DNA from: Faecalibacterium sp. CAG:1138
GTDB taxonomy: Bacteria; Bacillota; Clostridia; Christensenellales; CAG-917
Direction of reading: 5' to 3'
DNA: 64,000 nucleotides
Assembly (NCBI GenBank): GCA_000434675.1
Contig: HF988637.1
Location: 4,739-68,738, forward strand
This document shows, in pieces, positions 41,964 to 51,620 of the stretch. The notes under the pieces were generated by a model. The model saw nothing but the letters and a program-made list of their open reading frames with translations. It searched no databases and was not told the origin of the DNA. Position 1 is the stretch's first letter; every line of letters starts with the position of its first letter. The translations under genes and the position numbers were made by a program.

Positions 41964-43280
41964 ATGAATAAAAAAACAATCAGAGACGTTGACGTCAAAG
42001 GCAAAAGATGCTTGGTCAGGTGCGACTTTAACGTGCCTATGAAAGACGGCGTTATCACCGATGAAAACCGCATCAACGGCGCGCTTCCTACCATCAAATA
42101 TTTGATCGAACACGGCGCGAAAGTTATTCTTTGCTCCCACATGGGCAAACCTCACAACGTTTTGTCGGAAGGCTGGGGCCTGAACAAAAAAGAAAAAGCA
42201 AAGCTCGAAGCTATGCCTGAGGGCGAAAGAGAAGCCGCAAAAGCGGATATGATGAAAAAAGCGGCGAAGGATCGCGAAAAATATTCCCTCCGTCCGGTTG
42301 CTGAAAAACTGTCGGAAAAACTGGGACAGGAAGTTAAGATGAGCGACGATTTCGTCGGCCCTTGCAGCGATAAACTGGTGGAAAACATCAAGGACGGCGA
42401 AGTGATTTTGCTTGAAAACACCCGTTTCGACAAAGGCGAAGAGAAGAGGGACGAAGCGCTTTGCAAGAAGCTTGCTTCCTACTGCGATATCTACGTCAAC
42501 GACGCGTTCGGCACCGCTCACAGAAGCCACGCCACCACTGCGGCTATCGCCGAATACGGTTTCGTCAAAACCGCCGTTTGCGGATTTTTGATCGAAAAAG
42601 AACTGTCGGTTATGGCAGACACGCTGGAACATCCGGTTCGTCCGTTCGTGGCAATCCTCGGCGGCGCGAAAGTTGCCGACAAGCTTAACGTTATCGACAA
42701 CCTGCTCACCAAGTGCGACACCCTTATCATCGGCGGCGGCATGAGCTATACGTTCGCAAAAGCGCAGGGCTACGAAATCGGCCTGTCCCTTTGCGACGAC
42801 AGCAAAATCGACTACTGCAAAGAAATGCTTAAAAAAGCAAAGGATCTCGGCAAAAAACTGCTGCTTCCGGTTGACGCCGTTTGCACAAAGGTTTTCCCTG
42901 ATCCTATCGACGCCGAAATCGAAACCACAACCGTGGATATCGACAAAATCCCTGCGGACATGATGGGTATGGACATCGGCCCGAAGACCGCAAAACTTTA
43001 CGCGGACGAAATCAAGAGCGCAAAATCCGTTATCTGGAACGGACCTATGGGCGTTTTTGAAAATCCTATCCTTGCAAAGGGAACGATTGCCGTTGCCAAA
43101 GCGCTTGCGGAAGCTACGGACGCAACCACCATCATCGGCGGCGGCGACAGCGCGGCGGCGGCCTTGCAGCTCGGATTTGCCGACAAGATGACTCACATCT
43201 CCACCGGCGGCGGAGCAAGCCTCGAGCTGTTCGAGGGCAAGGTTCTGCCGGGCATCGCGTGCCTTAACGACAAGGACTAA
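41964..43280 (+). CDS. pgk: phosphoglycerate kinase, with a lobe-1 insertion
   Basis: Pgk transfers phosphate from 1,3-bisphosphoglycerate to ADP. The 438-residue protein has the N-terminal [19 protein letters not shown], the substrate-binding HRSHAT segment, and C-terminal [32 protein letters not shown]. It is about 40 residues longer than the usual 395-400. The extra stretch lies at about 61-100, between SHMGKP and [10 protein letters not shown], and is Lys/Glu/Ala-rich ([20 protein letters not shown]). It is the first gene of a glycolytic cluster pgk-[Sm-like]-tpiA-gpmI and uses optimised codons. Confidence 0.95.
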   Translation: MNKKTIRDVDVKGKRCLVRCDFNVPMKDGVITDENRINGALPTIKYLIEHGAKVILCSHMGKPHNVLSEGWGLNKKEKAKLEAMPEGEREAAKADMMKKAAKDREKYSLRPVAEKLSEKLGQEVKMSDDFVGPCSDKLVENIKDGEVILLENTRFDKGEEKRDEALCKKLASYCDIYVNDAFGTAHRSHATTAAIAEYGFVKTAVCGFLIEKELSVMADTLEHPVRPFVAILGGAKVADKLNVIDNLLTKCDTLIIGGGMSYTFAKAQGYEIGLSLCDDSKIDYCKEMLKKAKDLGKKLLLPVDAVCTKVFPDPIDAEIETTTVDIDKIPADMMGMDIGPKTAKLYADEIKSAKSVIWNGPMGVFENPILAKGTIAVAKALAEATDATTIIGGGDSAAAALQLGFADKMTHISTGGGASLELFEGKVLPGIACLNDKD

Positions 43281-43284
43281 GACC

Positions 43285-43629
43285 ATGGCTATGTCTAACG
43301 ACAGCGCTTCGGCCGGCGCCGCGTTGTTTGCGGCCACGAACATGTCGATGTTTGCCATGATAGAGGCGAACCGAGCGGCTCAAAGGCAGCAAACGATTAT
43401 GGCCGTTATTAATAATAAGGAGTACGTTATGGACAACAAATTGCTTCAACAGCTTAAAGACGAAGGTATCGAAATTACCGTTACCGTTATGGACAATTTC
43501 GGAATCAAAGGCCGCATCGCCGATTTCGACGACTGCTTCATTCGTCTCGAATCCGATCAAAGAAACTTCAAGAAAAAAGTTCAGCTTCTTAACCGTCTTT
43601 TCATCACCAAAATCGTGGTAAAAGAATAA
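43285..43629 (+). CDS. Hfq/Sm-like small protein between pgk and tpiA
   Basis: The 114-residue frame ends with a domain that reads like Sm1-Sm2 of Hfq. LLQQLKDEGIEITVTVMDNF then GIKGRIADFDDCFIRLE matches the Hfq pattern LNxLRKExVPVTIFLVNGxxLxGxVxxFDxFxVLL, followed by QLLNRLFITKIVV in the Sm2 position. Hfq binds small RNAs and poly-U tails. The first 48 residues are Ala/Met-rich and unlike Hfq. Two starts are plausible: ATG 43285, 4 bases after pgk with AAGGA upstream, or ATG 43429 with a stronger AAGGAG site giving a compact 66-residue Sm protein. The assignment is by eye and needs a profile search. Confidence 0.6.
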   Translation: MAMSNDSASAGAALFAATNMSMFAMIEANRAAQRQQTIMAVINNKEYVMDNKLLQQLKDEGIEITVTVMDNFGIKGRIADFDDCFIRLESDQRNFKKKVQLLNRLFITKIVVKE

Positions 43630-43685
43630 AAAATTTAAAATTCTCGCCTTAGGGCGTTACAAAAATAATAAAAGAGGTATTAAAA

Positions 43686-44441
43686 ATGAGAAAACCAATA
43701 ATTGCCGGCAACTGGAAAATGAACAACACGATAGCGGCCACCAAGGCTCTTATCACCGACCTTCTTCCGCTTGTTAAGGACGCAAAATGCGACGTGGTTA
43801 TCTGCACTCCGTACACCGATTTGGCTACCGCGGTCGAAATGACCAAGGGCAGCAACGTCAAAGTGGGCGCCGAAAACGTGCACTGGGCGGAAAAGGGAGC
43901 TTTCACCGGTGAAATTTCCGCAGATATGCTTTTGGAACTCGGCGTCGAATACGTCATCATCGGCCACAGCGAACGCCGTCAATATTTCGGCGAAACCGAT
44001 CAGACCGTAAATATGAGGGTTAAAACCGCTCTCGCAAAAGGCCTCAAACCTATCGTTTGCGTCGGAGAAACTCTGGAAGAAAGAGAAGGCGGCAAGGTGG
44101 AAGAAGTGCTCGTTCGCCAAACCACCGAGGCTTTGAAAGACGTCGCTTCGGCAGACCTTGACAGAGTGGTTATCGCTTACGAACCTGTCTGGGCTATCGG
44201 CACCGGCAAAACCGCAACCGCAGAAGTTGCCAACGACACCATCAAAATCATTCGCGACACCGTCAGGAATCTTTACTGCGCAAACTGCGCCGAAAACAAG
44301 GTTCGTATTCAGTACGGCGGCAGCATGAATCCTAAAAACGTCAAAGAACTTATGGCCATGCCTGAAATCGACGGCGGCCTCATCGGCGGAGCAAGCCTTA
44401 AGGCGGTTGACTTCAGCCTCGTCGTAAACTACGACGCATAA
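43686..44441 (+). CDS. tpiA: triosephosphate isomerase
   Basis: TpiA interconverts dihydroxyacetone phosphate and glyceraldehyde 3-phosphate. The 251-residue protein has all core motifs: IAGNWKMN (catalytic Lys), VIIGHSERRQYFGE (catalytic His), VIAYEPVWAIGTGKTAT (catalytic Glu) and GGASLKAVDF at the phosphate end. The ATG follows AGAGGT. It lies in the glycolytic cluster with pgk upstream and gpmI downstream. Confidence 0.96.
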   Translation: MRKPIIAGNWKMNNTIAATKALITDLLPLVKDAKCDVVICTPYTDLATAVEMTKGSNVKVGAENVHWAEKGAFTGEISADMLLELGVEYVIIGHSERRQYFGETDQTVNMRVKTALAKGLKPIVCVGETLEEREGGKVEEVLVRQTTEALKDVASADLDRVVIAYEPVWAIGTGKTATAEVANDTIKIIRDTVRNLYCANCAENKVRIQYGGSMNPKNVKELMAMPEIDGGLIGGASLKAVDFSLVVNYDA

Positions 44442-44466
44442 CCTAAATTAATCATTCGTTTGGTTG

Positions 44467-44560
44467 CCCTTGCTTTGCAAGGGCAGACCGAGCGGAAAAA
44501 TCTGCCGGGTTTCCGGCCTTACTTTGAAAATGAATTCCGTTCCGAAAGGGACGGCGGAGG
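44467..44560 (+). promoter_or_regulatory. two leader hairpins between tpiA and gpmI
   Basis: GCCCTTG (44467-44473) pairs with CAAGGGC (44479-44485). About 50 bases further, CCGTTCC and GGGACGG pair across GAAA (about 44538-44555) immediately before the GGAGG ribosome site. Neither is followed by T residues, so they are not terminators. They may set mRNA processing or translation of gpmI. Confidence 0.4.
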
Positions 44561-44565
44561 CATAT

Positions 44566-46104
44566 ATGAACAACAGATTTTGCGGCCTTATCATTATGGA
44601 CGGTTTCGGCATTTCCCCTGAGCACAAAGGAAACGCCATTTACCTAGAAGGCACGCCTTATATCAAAGAACTCGTTTCGCGCTACAGCCACACTCAAATC
44701 GGCGCGAGCGGCATGGACGTCGGTCTTCCCGACGGACAAATGGGCAACAGCGAAGTCGGCCACCTCAATATGGGCGCCGGCCGCATAGTTTATCAGGAAC
44801 TGACGAAAATAACCAAAGCAATCTCCGACGGCGACTTTTTTGAAAACAAAGCTTTTCTGGACGCCATGGAAAACGCCAAGAAAAACGGCAAAAAACTGCA
44901 CGTTATGGGGCTTTTGGGTAACGGCGGCGTGCATAGCCACATCACGCATCTGAAAGCGCTTATCGAAATGGCCAAAAAACAAGGCCTCGAAAACGTTTAC
45001 GTCCATTGCTTTATGGACGGCAGGGACGTTCCGCCTACTTCCGGTCTGGGATTTGTGAAAGAGCTGGAAGCGTATATGAAAGAAATCGGCATCGGCGAAA
45101 TCGCCACGCTTGCCGGAAGATATTACCCGATGGACCGCGACAACCGCTGGGACAGAGTGGAAAAAGGCTTCGACGCAATGACCTTGGGCGAAGGGCTGAA
45201 ATTTGCAAGCGCAGAAGAGGCAATCGAAGACAGCTATAAGCGCGGCGTTACCGACGAATTCGTGGTGCCGAGCGTGGTGGTGAGGGCAAACGGCGAACCG
45301 GTTGCAAAAATCGAAAAGGGCGACAGCGTGATTTTCTTTAACTTCCGTCCGGACAGAGCGAGAGAAATCACCAGAGCGTTTACGTTTGAGGACTTTTCGA
45401 GCTTCGAAAGAAAGTGCGGCTATCTCGGCGTGAAATACGTTTCCATGACGCAATACGATGCCACCTTCGACAATCTGGAAGTGGCATTCAAACCGCAGAG
45501 CCTCAAAAACACTTTGGGAGAATACTTTGCGGCAAACGGCATAAAGCAGTTGAGAATCGCGGAAACGGAAAAATACGCGCACGTTACCTTCTTCTTCAAC
45601 GGCGGCGTGGAAGCTCCGAACGAAGGAGAGGACAGAATTCTGGTGCCGTCTCCGAAAGTGGCAACCTACGATCTGAAGCCTGAAATGAGCGCTTACGAAG
45701 TGGCCGAAAAGGCCGCCGCGGCAATAAGAAGCGGCAAATACGGCGCAATGATACTCAATTTTGCAAACTGCGACATGGTCGGACACACCGGCGTTCTGGA
45801 AGCTGCGGAAAAAGCGGTGGCGGCGGTTGAGGCTTGTCTCAAAATCGTGCTGGACGCAATAAGAGAAGTGGGCGGCATGGCTATAGTTACCGCAGACCAC
45901 GGCAATGCGGACAAAATGATCGCGGAAGACGGCAGTCCGTTTACCGCGCATACCACGAATCCCGTGCCGGTTATTCTGGTTGACGACAAAAAAGAGTACG
46001 GAAAACTCAGGGACGGCGGAAGATTGTCAGATCTCGCCCCTACTATGCTTAAAATGATGGAGCTGCCGGTTCCGGAAGAAATGACCGGCAAGGCGTTGTT
46101 CTGA
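44566..46104 (+). CDS. gpmI: cofactor-independent phosphoglycerate mutase
   Basis: GpmI interconverts 3- and 2-phosphoglycerate using two Mn2+ ions and a phosphoserine. The 512-residue length is standard. LIIMDGFGISPEHKGNAI gives the first metal ligand, and LPDGQMGNSEVGHLNMGAGR contains the catalytic Ser. AIVTADHGNADKM and FTAHTTNPVPVIL supply late metal ligands. The start at 44566 follows GGCGGAGGC; an upstream in-frame ATG at 44464 would encode a non-conserved 34-residue extension through two hairpins and is rejected. Its TGA overlaps the next ATG. Confidence 0.95.
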   Translation: MNNRFCGLIIMDGFGISPEHKGNAIYLEGTPYIKELVSRYSHTQIGASGMDVGLPDGQMGNSEVGHLNMGAGRIVYQELTKITKAISDGDFFENKAFLDAMENAKKNGKKLHVMGLLGNGGVHSHITHLKALIEMAKKQGLENVYVHCFMDGRDVPPTSGLGFVKELEAYMKEIGIGEIATLAGRYYPMDRDNRWDRVEKGFDAMTLGEGLKFASAEEAIEDSYKRGVTDEFVVPSVVVRANGEPVAKIEKGDSVIFFNFRPDRAREITRAFTFEDFSSFERKCGYLGVKYVSMTQYDATFDNLEVAFKPQSLKNTLGEYFAANGIKQLRIAETEKYAHVTFFFNGGVEAPNEGEDRILVPSPKVATYDLKPEMSAYEVAEKAAAAIRSGKYGAMILNFANCDMVGHTGVLEAAEKAVAAVEACLKIVLDAIREVGGMAIVTADHGNADKMIAEDGSPFTAHTTNPVPVILVDDKKEYGKLRDGGRLSDLAPTMLKMMELPVPEEMTGKALF

Positions 46105-47588
46105 TGAAAGAGAAAAACAAAAAACTTATCGTATTGTTGCTTATCACCGTCATAACCGTTTCGTCGGCCGTGGCGATGGTGGTCATTTTCCGGGCTGAGG
46201 ACAAGCCTCAGCCGGTTTCGGTAAGCTCTTTGTCGGTCAAAAGCTATCTTACCAAAAAATACTATCTCCCGAACGAACAAGTGCTTTTCGACGGCTGCGT
46301 GCTTACCATAAACTATTCCGACGGCAAAACCGAAGACGTTACGTTGTCGGACGAACGACTTTCCGTCAGAACGACGGGCACCGCCGTGGACGAAAAAGTC
46401 GGGTTTGTGAAGGTTACGCTGGACGGAGCGACGGCTTCGGTGCCGTATATGGTTTCCACCAAATACGATCAGGTTACGTTTGACACCGAAGGGCTGCAAA
46501 CCGTTTACACGGTGGGCAATTCCGTTGCCTGGGGCGCTTCGAAGTTCGACATCAAAAAAAGAGGTTCGACGTCCACTACCACGGTGCGCGCATCGGCCGC
46601 GGCAGGAAAATCCGGCTACAACTTTTCGCTTGACGGCTTTTCGACGGAAATCCCCGGCGTATATAAGATGAAAATCACCTTTATGGCCGAAGTTTACGAA
46701 ACGGAATATAAGGTGGTGGGACACTCGTTCGTGAAATCGGTGGCTTTGTCGGGAACTCCGAGAACCGTTTACCTTATGGGCGAAGAACTGGACGTTGGGA
46801 ACCTCAAAATCATGACGGAAACGAGCACCGGCGAAACGGCAGAGGTTGAGGTTACGAAGGATATGTTCTCCGGCTTCGACACTTCCGAAGTCGGCGAGAA
46901 CAAGGCTATGAAGCTGTTCTACAAGCCGACGCTCAGCGAGGACGACAAGACCTTTGAAATCACCTTTGGCTACACCGTTTACGACGAAAACCGCATCGAA
47001 AGCGTGGATTTCGTGGCGTCGGCAGGGGAGCTTAACTATTACGTGGGCGACGAAATCAAGCTGTCGCAAAGCAAACTGCGCGTGAAATTTGCGGGCGGAG
47101 TTATTGCGGAGATTTCCGTTACCGATCCGTCGGTGAAGATTGACGAGAGCACTTTCGACACCTCCAAGGGCGGAAGATATAAGCTGAAAATCATTTACAC
47201 TACGCCTAACGGCACCGAATTCGTGAGCGAAACGGAATACGTCGTTACCGCGAGAGTGGTGAAAATGGAAATTAAGAACGCGGAAAGCATGAAGGGCTTC
47301 TATCAGGCGGCAGACGGCAAAGTTACGCTGGCCTACCGCGCGGGCGATACCTTCGGTTTCGGCGACGCTTACGTGCTGGTGACTTACGACGACGGCAGCG
47401 AAGCGCAATTTAATCTGCAGGAACAACTGGAAAAAGAAGAAGGCAGAATGGTGATTCTGCTGTCGATGCCTGACAGGAAAAAGCTTACCGTTTCGGGCAT
47501 CGATATGACCACGCAACGCGAAAACGAAATTTACATCGGCTGGGCAGGCGGCAAACTGCTCGAGGTGGTTTACGTCATCACCGCTTAA
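46104..47588 (+). CDS. membrane-anchored bacterial Ig-like domain protein
   Basis: The 494-residue protein has one N-terminal membrane segment (about residues 8-28), then an extracellular part made of about four Ig-like modules. Each has the pattern L-x-Y-x-x-G-E/D ... V-x-Y-x-D-G (for example KKYYLPNEQVLFDGCVLTINYSDGKTE and NYYVGDEIKLSQSKLRVKF), typical of Big_3 or group-4 bacterial Ig domains. No LPXTG or lipobox is visible. It is translationally coupled to gpmI by a TGATG overlap but is probably a surface or wall-associated protein unrelated to glycolysis. Function unknown. Confidence 0.72.
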   Translation: MKEKNKKLIVLLLITVITVSSAVAMVVIFRAEDKPQPVSVSSLSVKSYLTKKYYLPNEQVLFDGCVLTINYSDGKTEDVTLSDERLSVRTTGTAVDEKVGFVKVTLDGATASVPYMVSTKYDQVTFDTEGLQTVYTVGNSVAWGASKFDIKKRGSTSTTTVRASAAAGKSGYNFSLDGFSTEIPGVYKMKITFMAEVYETEYKVVGHSFVKSVALSGTPRTVYLMGEELDVGNLKIMTETSTGETAEVEVTKDMFSGFDTSEVGENKAMKLFYKPTLSEDDKTFEITFGYTVYDENRIESVDFVASAGELNYYVGDEIKLSQSKLRVKFAGGVIAEISVTDPSVKIDESTFDTSKGGRYKLKIIYTTPNGTEFVSETEYVVTARVVKMEIKNAESMKGFYQAADGKVTLAYRAGDTFGFGDAYVLVTYDDGSEAQFNLQEQLEKEEGRMVILLSMPDRKKLTVSGIDMTTQRENEIYIGWAGGKLLEVVYVITA

Positions 47589-47635
47589 CTAAATAACAAC
47601 GCGCCCCAAAGCGGGGCAGATACAGAGGAGCAATT

Positions 47636-50600
47636 ATGTATAAAAAAGTCGACACGGGCCTCGATTTCGTGGAAAGAGAAAAAGAGGTTCTGGAGTTTTG
47701 GAAAGAAAACGACATCTTCAAGAAAAGCATTGAAAAGAACGAAGGACATCCCGAATTCAGTTTTTACGACGGCCCTCCTACGGCCAACGGCAAACCGCAT
47801 ATCGGACATATCCTGACGCGCGTTATGAAGGACATCGTTCCGCGCTACAAGACAATGAAGGGCTATCACGTTTTGAGAAAAGCGGGGTGGGATACTCACG
47901 GATTGCCGGTTGAACTGGAAGTGGAAAAAATGCTCGGCATCGACGGTAAGCCGGAAATAGAAAAATACGGCGTAGAACCGTTCATTCAAAAGTGCAAGGA
48001 AAGCGTTTGGAAATATAAGCACGAATGGGAAGTTATGTCCGACAGAGTCGGCTATTGGGCCGATATGGACAATCCGTACGTCACCTACGACGACAACTAC
48101 ATAGAGTCCGTCTGGTGGAGCCTTAAAGAAATAGACAAAAAAGGCCTCATTTACAAGGGACATAAGGTCGTTCCGTATTGCCCGCGCTGCGGCACCGCTT
48201 TGTCGAGCCACGAGGTTGCGCAAGGCTACAAGGATGTTCAGGACACTTCCGCCTTCGTCAAATTTAAGGTGAAGGGCGAAGAAAACACCTATTTTTTGGC
48301 TTGGACGACCACGCCGTGGACGCTCCCTTCCAACGTCGCTTTGTGTATGAACGCAAAAATCGACTACGTAAAAATCAAAGCGAACGGAGAATATTATATT
48401 CTCGCAAAACCGCTTGTGAACAGCTTGTTCGAGGACTACGAAATCGTCGACACCAGAAAAGGCAAAGACTACGAATACGTCGAATACGAACCGCTTTTCG
48501 ACTTCTATAAGGAAGGGAAGAAGGCATTTTTCGTTACAAACGCCGAATACGTTACCACCACCGACGGCACCGGTGTGGTGCATATCGCGCCTGCGTTCGG
48601 CGAGGACGACACTCAGGTCGGCAGAGCGTATAATCTGCCGCTCGTGCAGTTCGTCGACGCAAGAGGACGCTTGACGGCAGATTGCGGCAGCGACCTCGAG
48701 GGACTTTTCGTCAAGGACGCCGACAAGGTGGTTTTGAGAAAGCTGAAAGAGAATGGACTTTTGTTCAAAAAGGCCGAATTTACGCACAACTATCCGTTCT
48801 GCTGGAGATGCGACACTCCGCTCATTTACTTTGCAAGAAGCAGCTGGTTCATCAAAATGACCGCCGTCAGAGATAAGCTTCTGAAAAACAACGACACCGT
48901 CAACTGGATGCCGCCTTCCATCAAGAACGGCCGTTTCGGCAACTTCCTGGAAAACGTCATCGACTGGGGCTTCAGCAGAGAAAGATATTGGGGCACGCCG
49001 CTTCCTATCTGGATTTGCGACAAGTGCGGAAAAAGACACGTCGTCGGAAGCAGAAAAGAGCTTTGCGAACTGGCAGGGCTGGAAAAAGCGCCCGAACTTC
49101 ATAAACCGTATCTCGACCCTATCACCTGGGGTTGCGAGTGCGGCGGCACTTTTAAGAGAACGCCGGAAGTTATGGACTGCTGGTACGACAGCGGCAGTAT
49201 GCCGTTTGCGCAATGGCACTATCCGTTTGAAAATAAGGACATATTTGAAAAGGTTTTCCCTGCAGACTTCATTTCGGAGGCAGTCGATCAGACGAGAGGT
49301 TGGTTCTACACTCTTATGGCAATTTCCACGTTGCTGTTCGACAAGAGCCCGTTTGAAAACTGCATAGTGCTTGGCCACGTCAACGACAAAAACGGCATCA
49401 AAATGAGCAAGCATAAGGGCAACGTCGTCGATCCGTTCAGCGTGCTTGACGCGCAGGGCGCAGACGCGGTAAGGTGGTATTTCTACACCGCAAGCGCTCC
49501 TTGGCTGCCGTCCAGATTCTCGGCGGACAACGTTTCGGAGGCGCAGCGCAAGTTTATGGGCACACTCTGGAACACCTATGCGTTTTACGTGCTGTACGCC
49601 GACATCGACAAGTTCAATCCGGCGGAGCATAAGCTCGAAGACCAGAAGCTCACCATAATGGACAAGTGGATTTTGTCTGCTTTGAACAGCCTTATCGCTT
49701 ACGTTGACGAGGCTTTGAACGAATACAAAATCACCGAAAGCGCCAGAGCAATCGAAGCGTTTGTGGACGACCTTTCCAACTGGTACGTCCGCCGCTCGAG
49801 AGAACGTTTCTGGGGCAGCGATATGACCGAGGACAAGGAAGCGGCCTACACCACCTTGTCGCACGTTCTCATCGAGCTGTCCAAGATTCTCGCGCCGTTC
49901 ACGCCGTTTATGGCAGAACAGATTTATCAGAATCTCGTCAGGAACTTTGACGAAAACGCGCCGCTTTCCGTACACCTTTGCGCTTTCCCTACGGCAGACG
50001 AAAAGGCCGTAGACAAAAAACTTGAGGACGGAATGAAGGAAGTTATCAACGTGGTTACGCTCGGCCGCGCCGCAAGAAACAAGGCCAACGTCAAAAACCG
50101 TCAGCCGCTTTCCGTTTTGTACGTGAAAGGTAAACCTTTGACCGAAGAACTGAAAACTCTGGTTGCAGACGAACTTAACGTCAAGAAGGTTTCGGAGAGC
50201 ATTTCGGACAGGGATTTCATCACCTACGAGCTTAAACCGCAGCTTAAAACTATCGGCCCGAAATACGGTCCGTTGCTTGGAAAAATCAAAGCGTTTTTGG
50301 CAGAAGCCGACGGATTTGAAATTGTGGACGCAGTGGAAAACGGCGTTTACACCACCGAAATTGACGGAAAAACCGTTGAATTTGCAAAAGACGACTTGCT
50401 GGTTGCCGTGAAAGACAGACCGGGATTTGCGGCCGAAACCGAAGGCGACATCACGGTTATTTTAAATACCGACGTTACGCCGGAACTCGTTTCGGAGGGA
50501 CTTGCAAGAGAAGTGGTTTCGAAAGTTCAGACCATGAGAAAGGAAGCCGGATTCGAGGTTGTGGACCATATCGTCATCGGCCTTAAAGCTTCGGACGAAG

Positions 50601-50740
50601 TGAAAAAAGCGGTGCAGGATAACGCCTTCGTCAAGAAGGTTACCCTCGCAGACGCCGTTTCGGACGAACTTGACGGCTACGTCAAGGAATGGGATTTCGG
50701 CGGCGAAACGGTTACGCTTTCCGTCAAAAAGGTCAAATAG
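47636..50740 (+). CDS. ileS: isoleucyl-tRNA synthetase
   Basis: IleS charges tRNA-Ile. The 1034-residue protein has the class I signatures: PPTANGKPHIGHILTR (HIGH) near residue 45-60 and KMSKHKGNVVDP (KMSKS-type) near 590. It also has a large CP1 editing domain and a C-terminal anticodon-binding region. Length and the CPRCGTALSSHEVAQGY motif resemble the longer, eukaryote-like type 2 IleS associated with mupirocin resistance in other bacteria. No T-box is visible; a GCCCC/GGGGC hairpin (47603-47617) precedes the GAGGAG site. Confidence 0.95.
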   Translation: MYKKVDTGLDFVEREKEVLEFWKENDIFKKSIEKNEGHPEFSFYDGPPTANGKPHIGHILTRVMKDIVPRYKTMKGYHVLRKAGWDTHGLPVELEVEKMLGIDGKPEIEKYGVEPFIQKCKESVWKYKHEWEVMSDRVGYWADMDNPYVTYDDNYIESVWWSLKEIDKKGLIYKGHKVVPYCPRCGTALSSHEVAQGYKDVQDTSAFVKFKVKGEENTYFLAWTTTPWTLPSNVALCMNAKIDYVKIKANGEYYILAKPLVNSLFEDYEIVDTRKGKDYEYVEYEPLFDFYKEGKKAFFVTNAEYVTTTDGTGVVHIAPAFGEDDTQVGRAYNLPLVQFVDARGRLTADCGSDLEGLFVKDADKVVLRKLKENGLLFKKAEFTHNYPFCWRCDTPLIYFARSSWFIKMTAVRDKLLKNNDTVNWMPPSIKNGRFGNFLENVIDWGFSRERYWGTPLPIWICDKCGKRHVVGSRKELCELAGLEKAPELHKPYLDPITWGCECGGTFKRTPEVMDCWYDSGSMPFAQWHYPFENKDIFEKVFPADFISEAVDQTRGWFYTLMAISTLLFDKSPFENCIVLGHVNDKNGIKMSKHKGNVVDPFSVLDAQGADAVRWYFYTASAPWLPSRFSADNVSEAQRKFMGTLWNTYAFYVLYADIDKFNPAEHKLEDQKLTIMDKWILSALNSLIAYVDEALNEYKITESARAIEAFVDDLSNWYVRRSRERFWGSDMTEDKEAAYTTLSHVLIELSKILAPFTPFMAEQIYQNLVRNFDENAPLSVHLCAFPTADEKAVDKKLEDGMKEVINVVTLGRAARNKANVKNRQPLSVLYVKGKPLTEELKTLVADELNVKKVSESISDRDFITYELKPQLKTIGPKYGPLLGKIKAFLAEADGFEIVDAVENGVYTTEIDGKTVEFAKDDLLVAVKDRPGFAAETEGDITVILNTDVTPELVSEGLAREVVSKVQTMRKEAGFEVVDHIVIGLKASDEVKKAVQDNAFVKKVTLADAVSDELDGYVKEWDFGGETVTLSVKKVK

Positions 50741-50741
50741 T

Positions 50742-51602
50742 ATGAAAGTTAACAACGAATGGACCGATTATTCCGTTTTAGCCACGGGCGACGGTGAAAA
50801 ATTGGAACGCTGGGGTAAGTACGTGCTGCTTCGACCGGATCCGCAGGTTATCTGGCCTCAGGCGTTTCCGCTGAAAGATTATAAGGGGCTGACGGCCTAC
50901 TACACCAGAAGCGAAACGGGCGGAGGTGCCTGGCACTATAACCAAAAGATGCCGTCCGACTTCACGGTGGGGTGGAGAAATCTGAAATTCAAGCTCAAGC
51001 TTATGGGGTTCAAGCATACGGGACTGTTTCCGGAGCAAGCCGTGAACTGGGCGAGAATGATAGATCTGATCTCGAACGCGGGCAGGCCTATTGAAGTGCT
51101 GAATCTGTTTGCGTACACGGGCGGCGCCACGGTGGCGTGTCTGTCGGCGGGCGCAAAGGTCTGCCACGTGGACAGCGCAAAAGCCATGGTGGAAAGAGCG
51201 GGCGAAAACGTCAGGCTCTCGGGACTGGAGGACAGGCCCGTTCGCTATATAATCGACGACTGCGAAAAGTTTGTCAGACGCGAAATCAGGCGCGGCAGAA
51301 AATACGACGCAATCATCATGGATCCGCCGAGCTTCGGAAGAGGCCCGAACGGCGAAACCTGGAAAATCGAGGACAGCATTTTCGGTTTGGTCAAGCTGAC
51401 GAAGGAACTGCTGTCGGATAAGCCGCTCTTTTATCTTATCAACAGCTACACCACCGGTCTTCAACCGACCGTTATGGCCAACATCCTCGCAAGGGCGCTC
51501 GGCATCGAGGCGGATAGAATCGACGCCGACGAAATCGGCCTCCCGACCGAAGAAAAAGACGTCGTTCTGCCGGCAGGCGCAAGCGCGTTCGCAACGTTTT
51601 AG
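50742..51602 (+). CDS. class I SAM-dependent methyltransferase (RlmI/RlmK-like)
   Basis: The 286-residue protein has a SAM-binding core with EVLNLFAYTGGATVACLSAGAKVCHVD (motif I region) and IIMDPPSFGRG (DPPSF motif). This pattern is shared with 23S rRNA m5C/m7G methyltransferases of the RlmI/RlmK group. It lacks an N-terminal PUA domain, so the exact substrate is uncertain. ATG 50742 lies one base after the ileS stop, implying coupling; the longer frame from 50670 overlaps ileS and is rejected. Confidence 0.85.
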   Translation: MKVNNEWTDYSVLATGDGEKLERWGKYVLLRPDPQVIWPQAFPLKDYKGLTAYYTRSETGGGAWHYNQKMPSDFTVGWRNLKFKLKLMGFKHTGLFPEQAVNWARMIDLISNAGRPIEVLNLFAYTGGATVACLSAGAKVCHVDSAKAMVERAGENVRLSGLEDRPVRYIIDDCEKFVRREIRRGRKYDAIIMDPPSFGRGPNGETWKIEDSIFGLVKLTKELLSDKPLFYLINSYTTGLQPTVMANILARALGIEADRIDADEIGLPTEEKDVVLPAGASAFATF

Positions 51603-51620
51603 ACGACAAAGGAGAAATAT

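Noticed and set aside
47589..47635. possible T-box for ileS
   Set aside because: The gap is only 47 bases with one small hairpin and no T-box motif or terminator.
47585..49975. 796-codon antisense ORF
   Set aside because: It is opposite ileS, which is certain from its HIGH and KMSK motifs.
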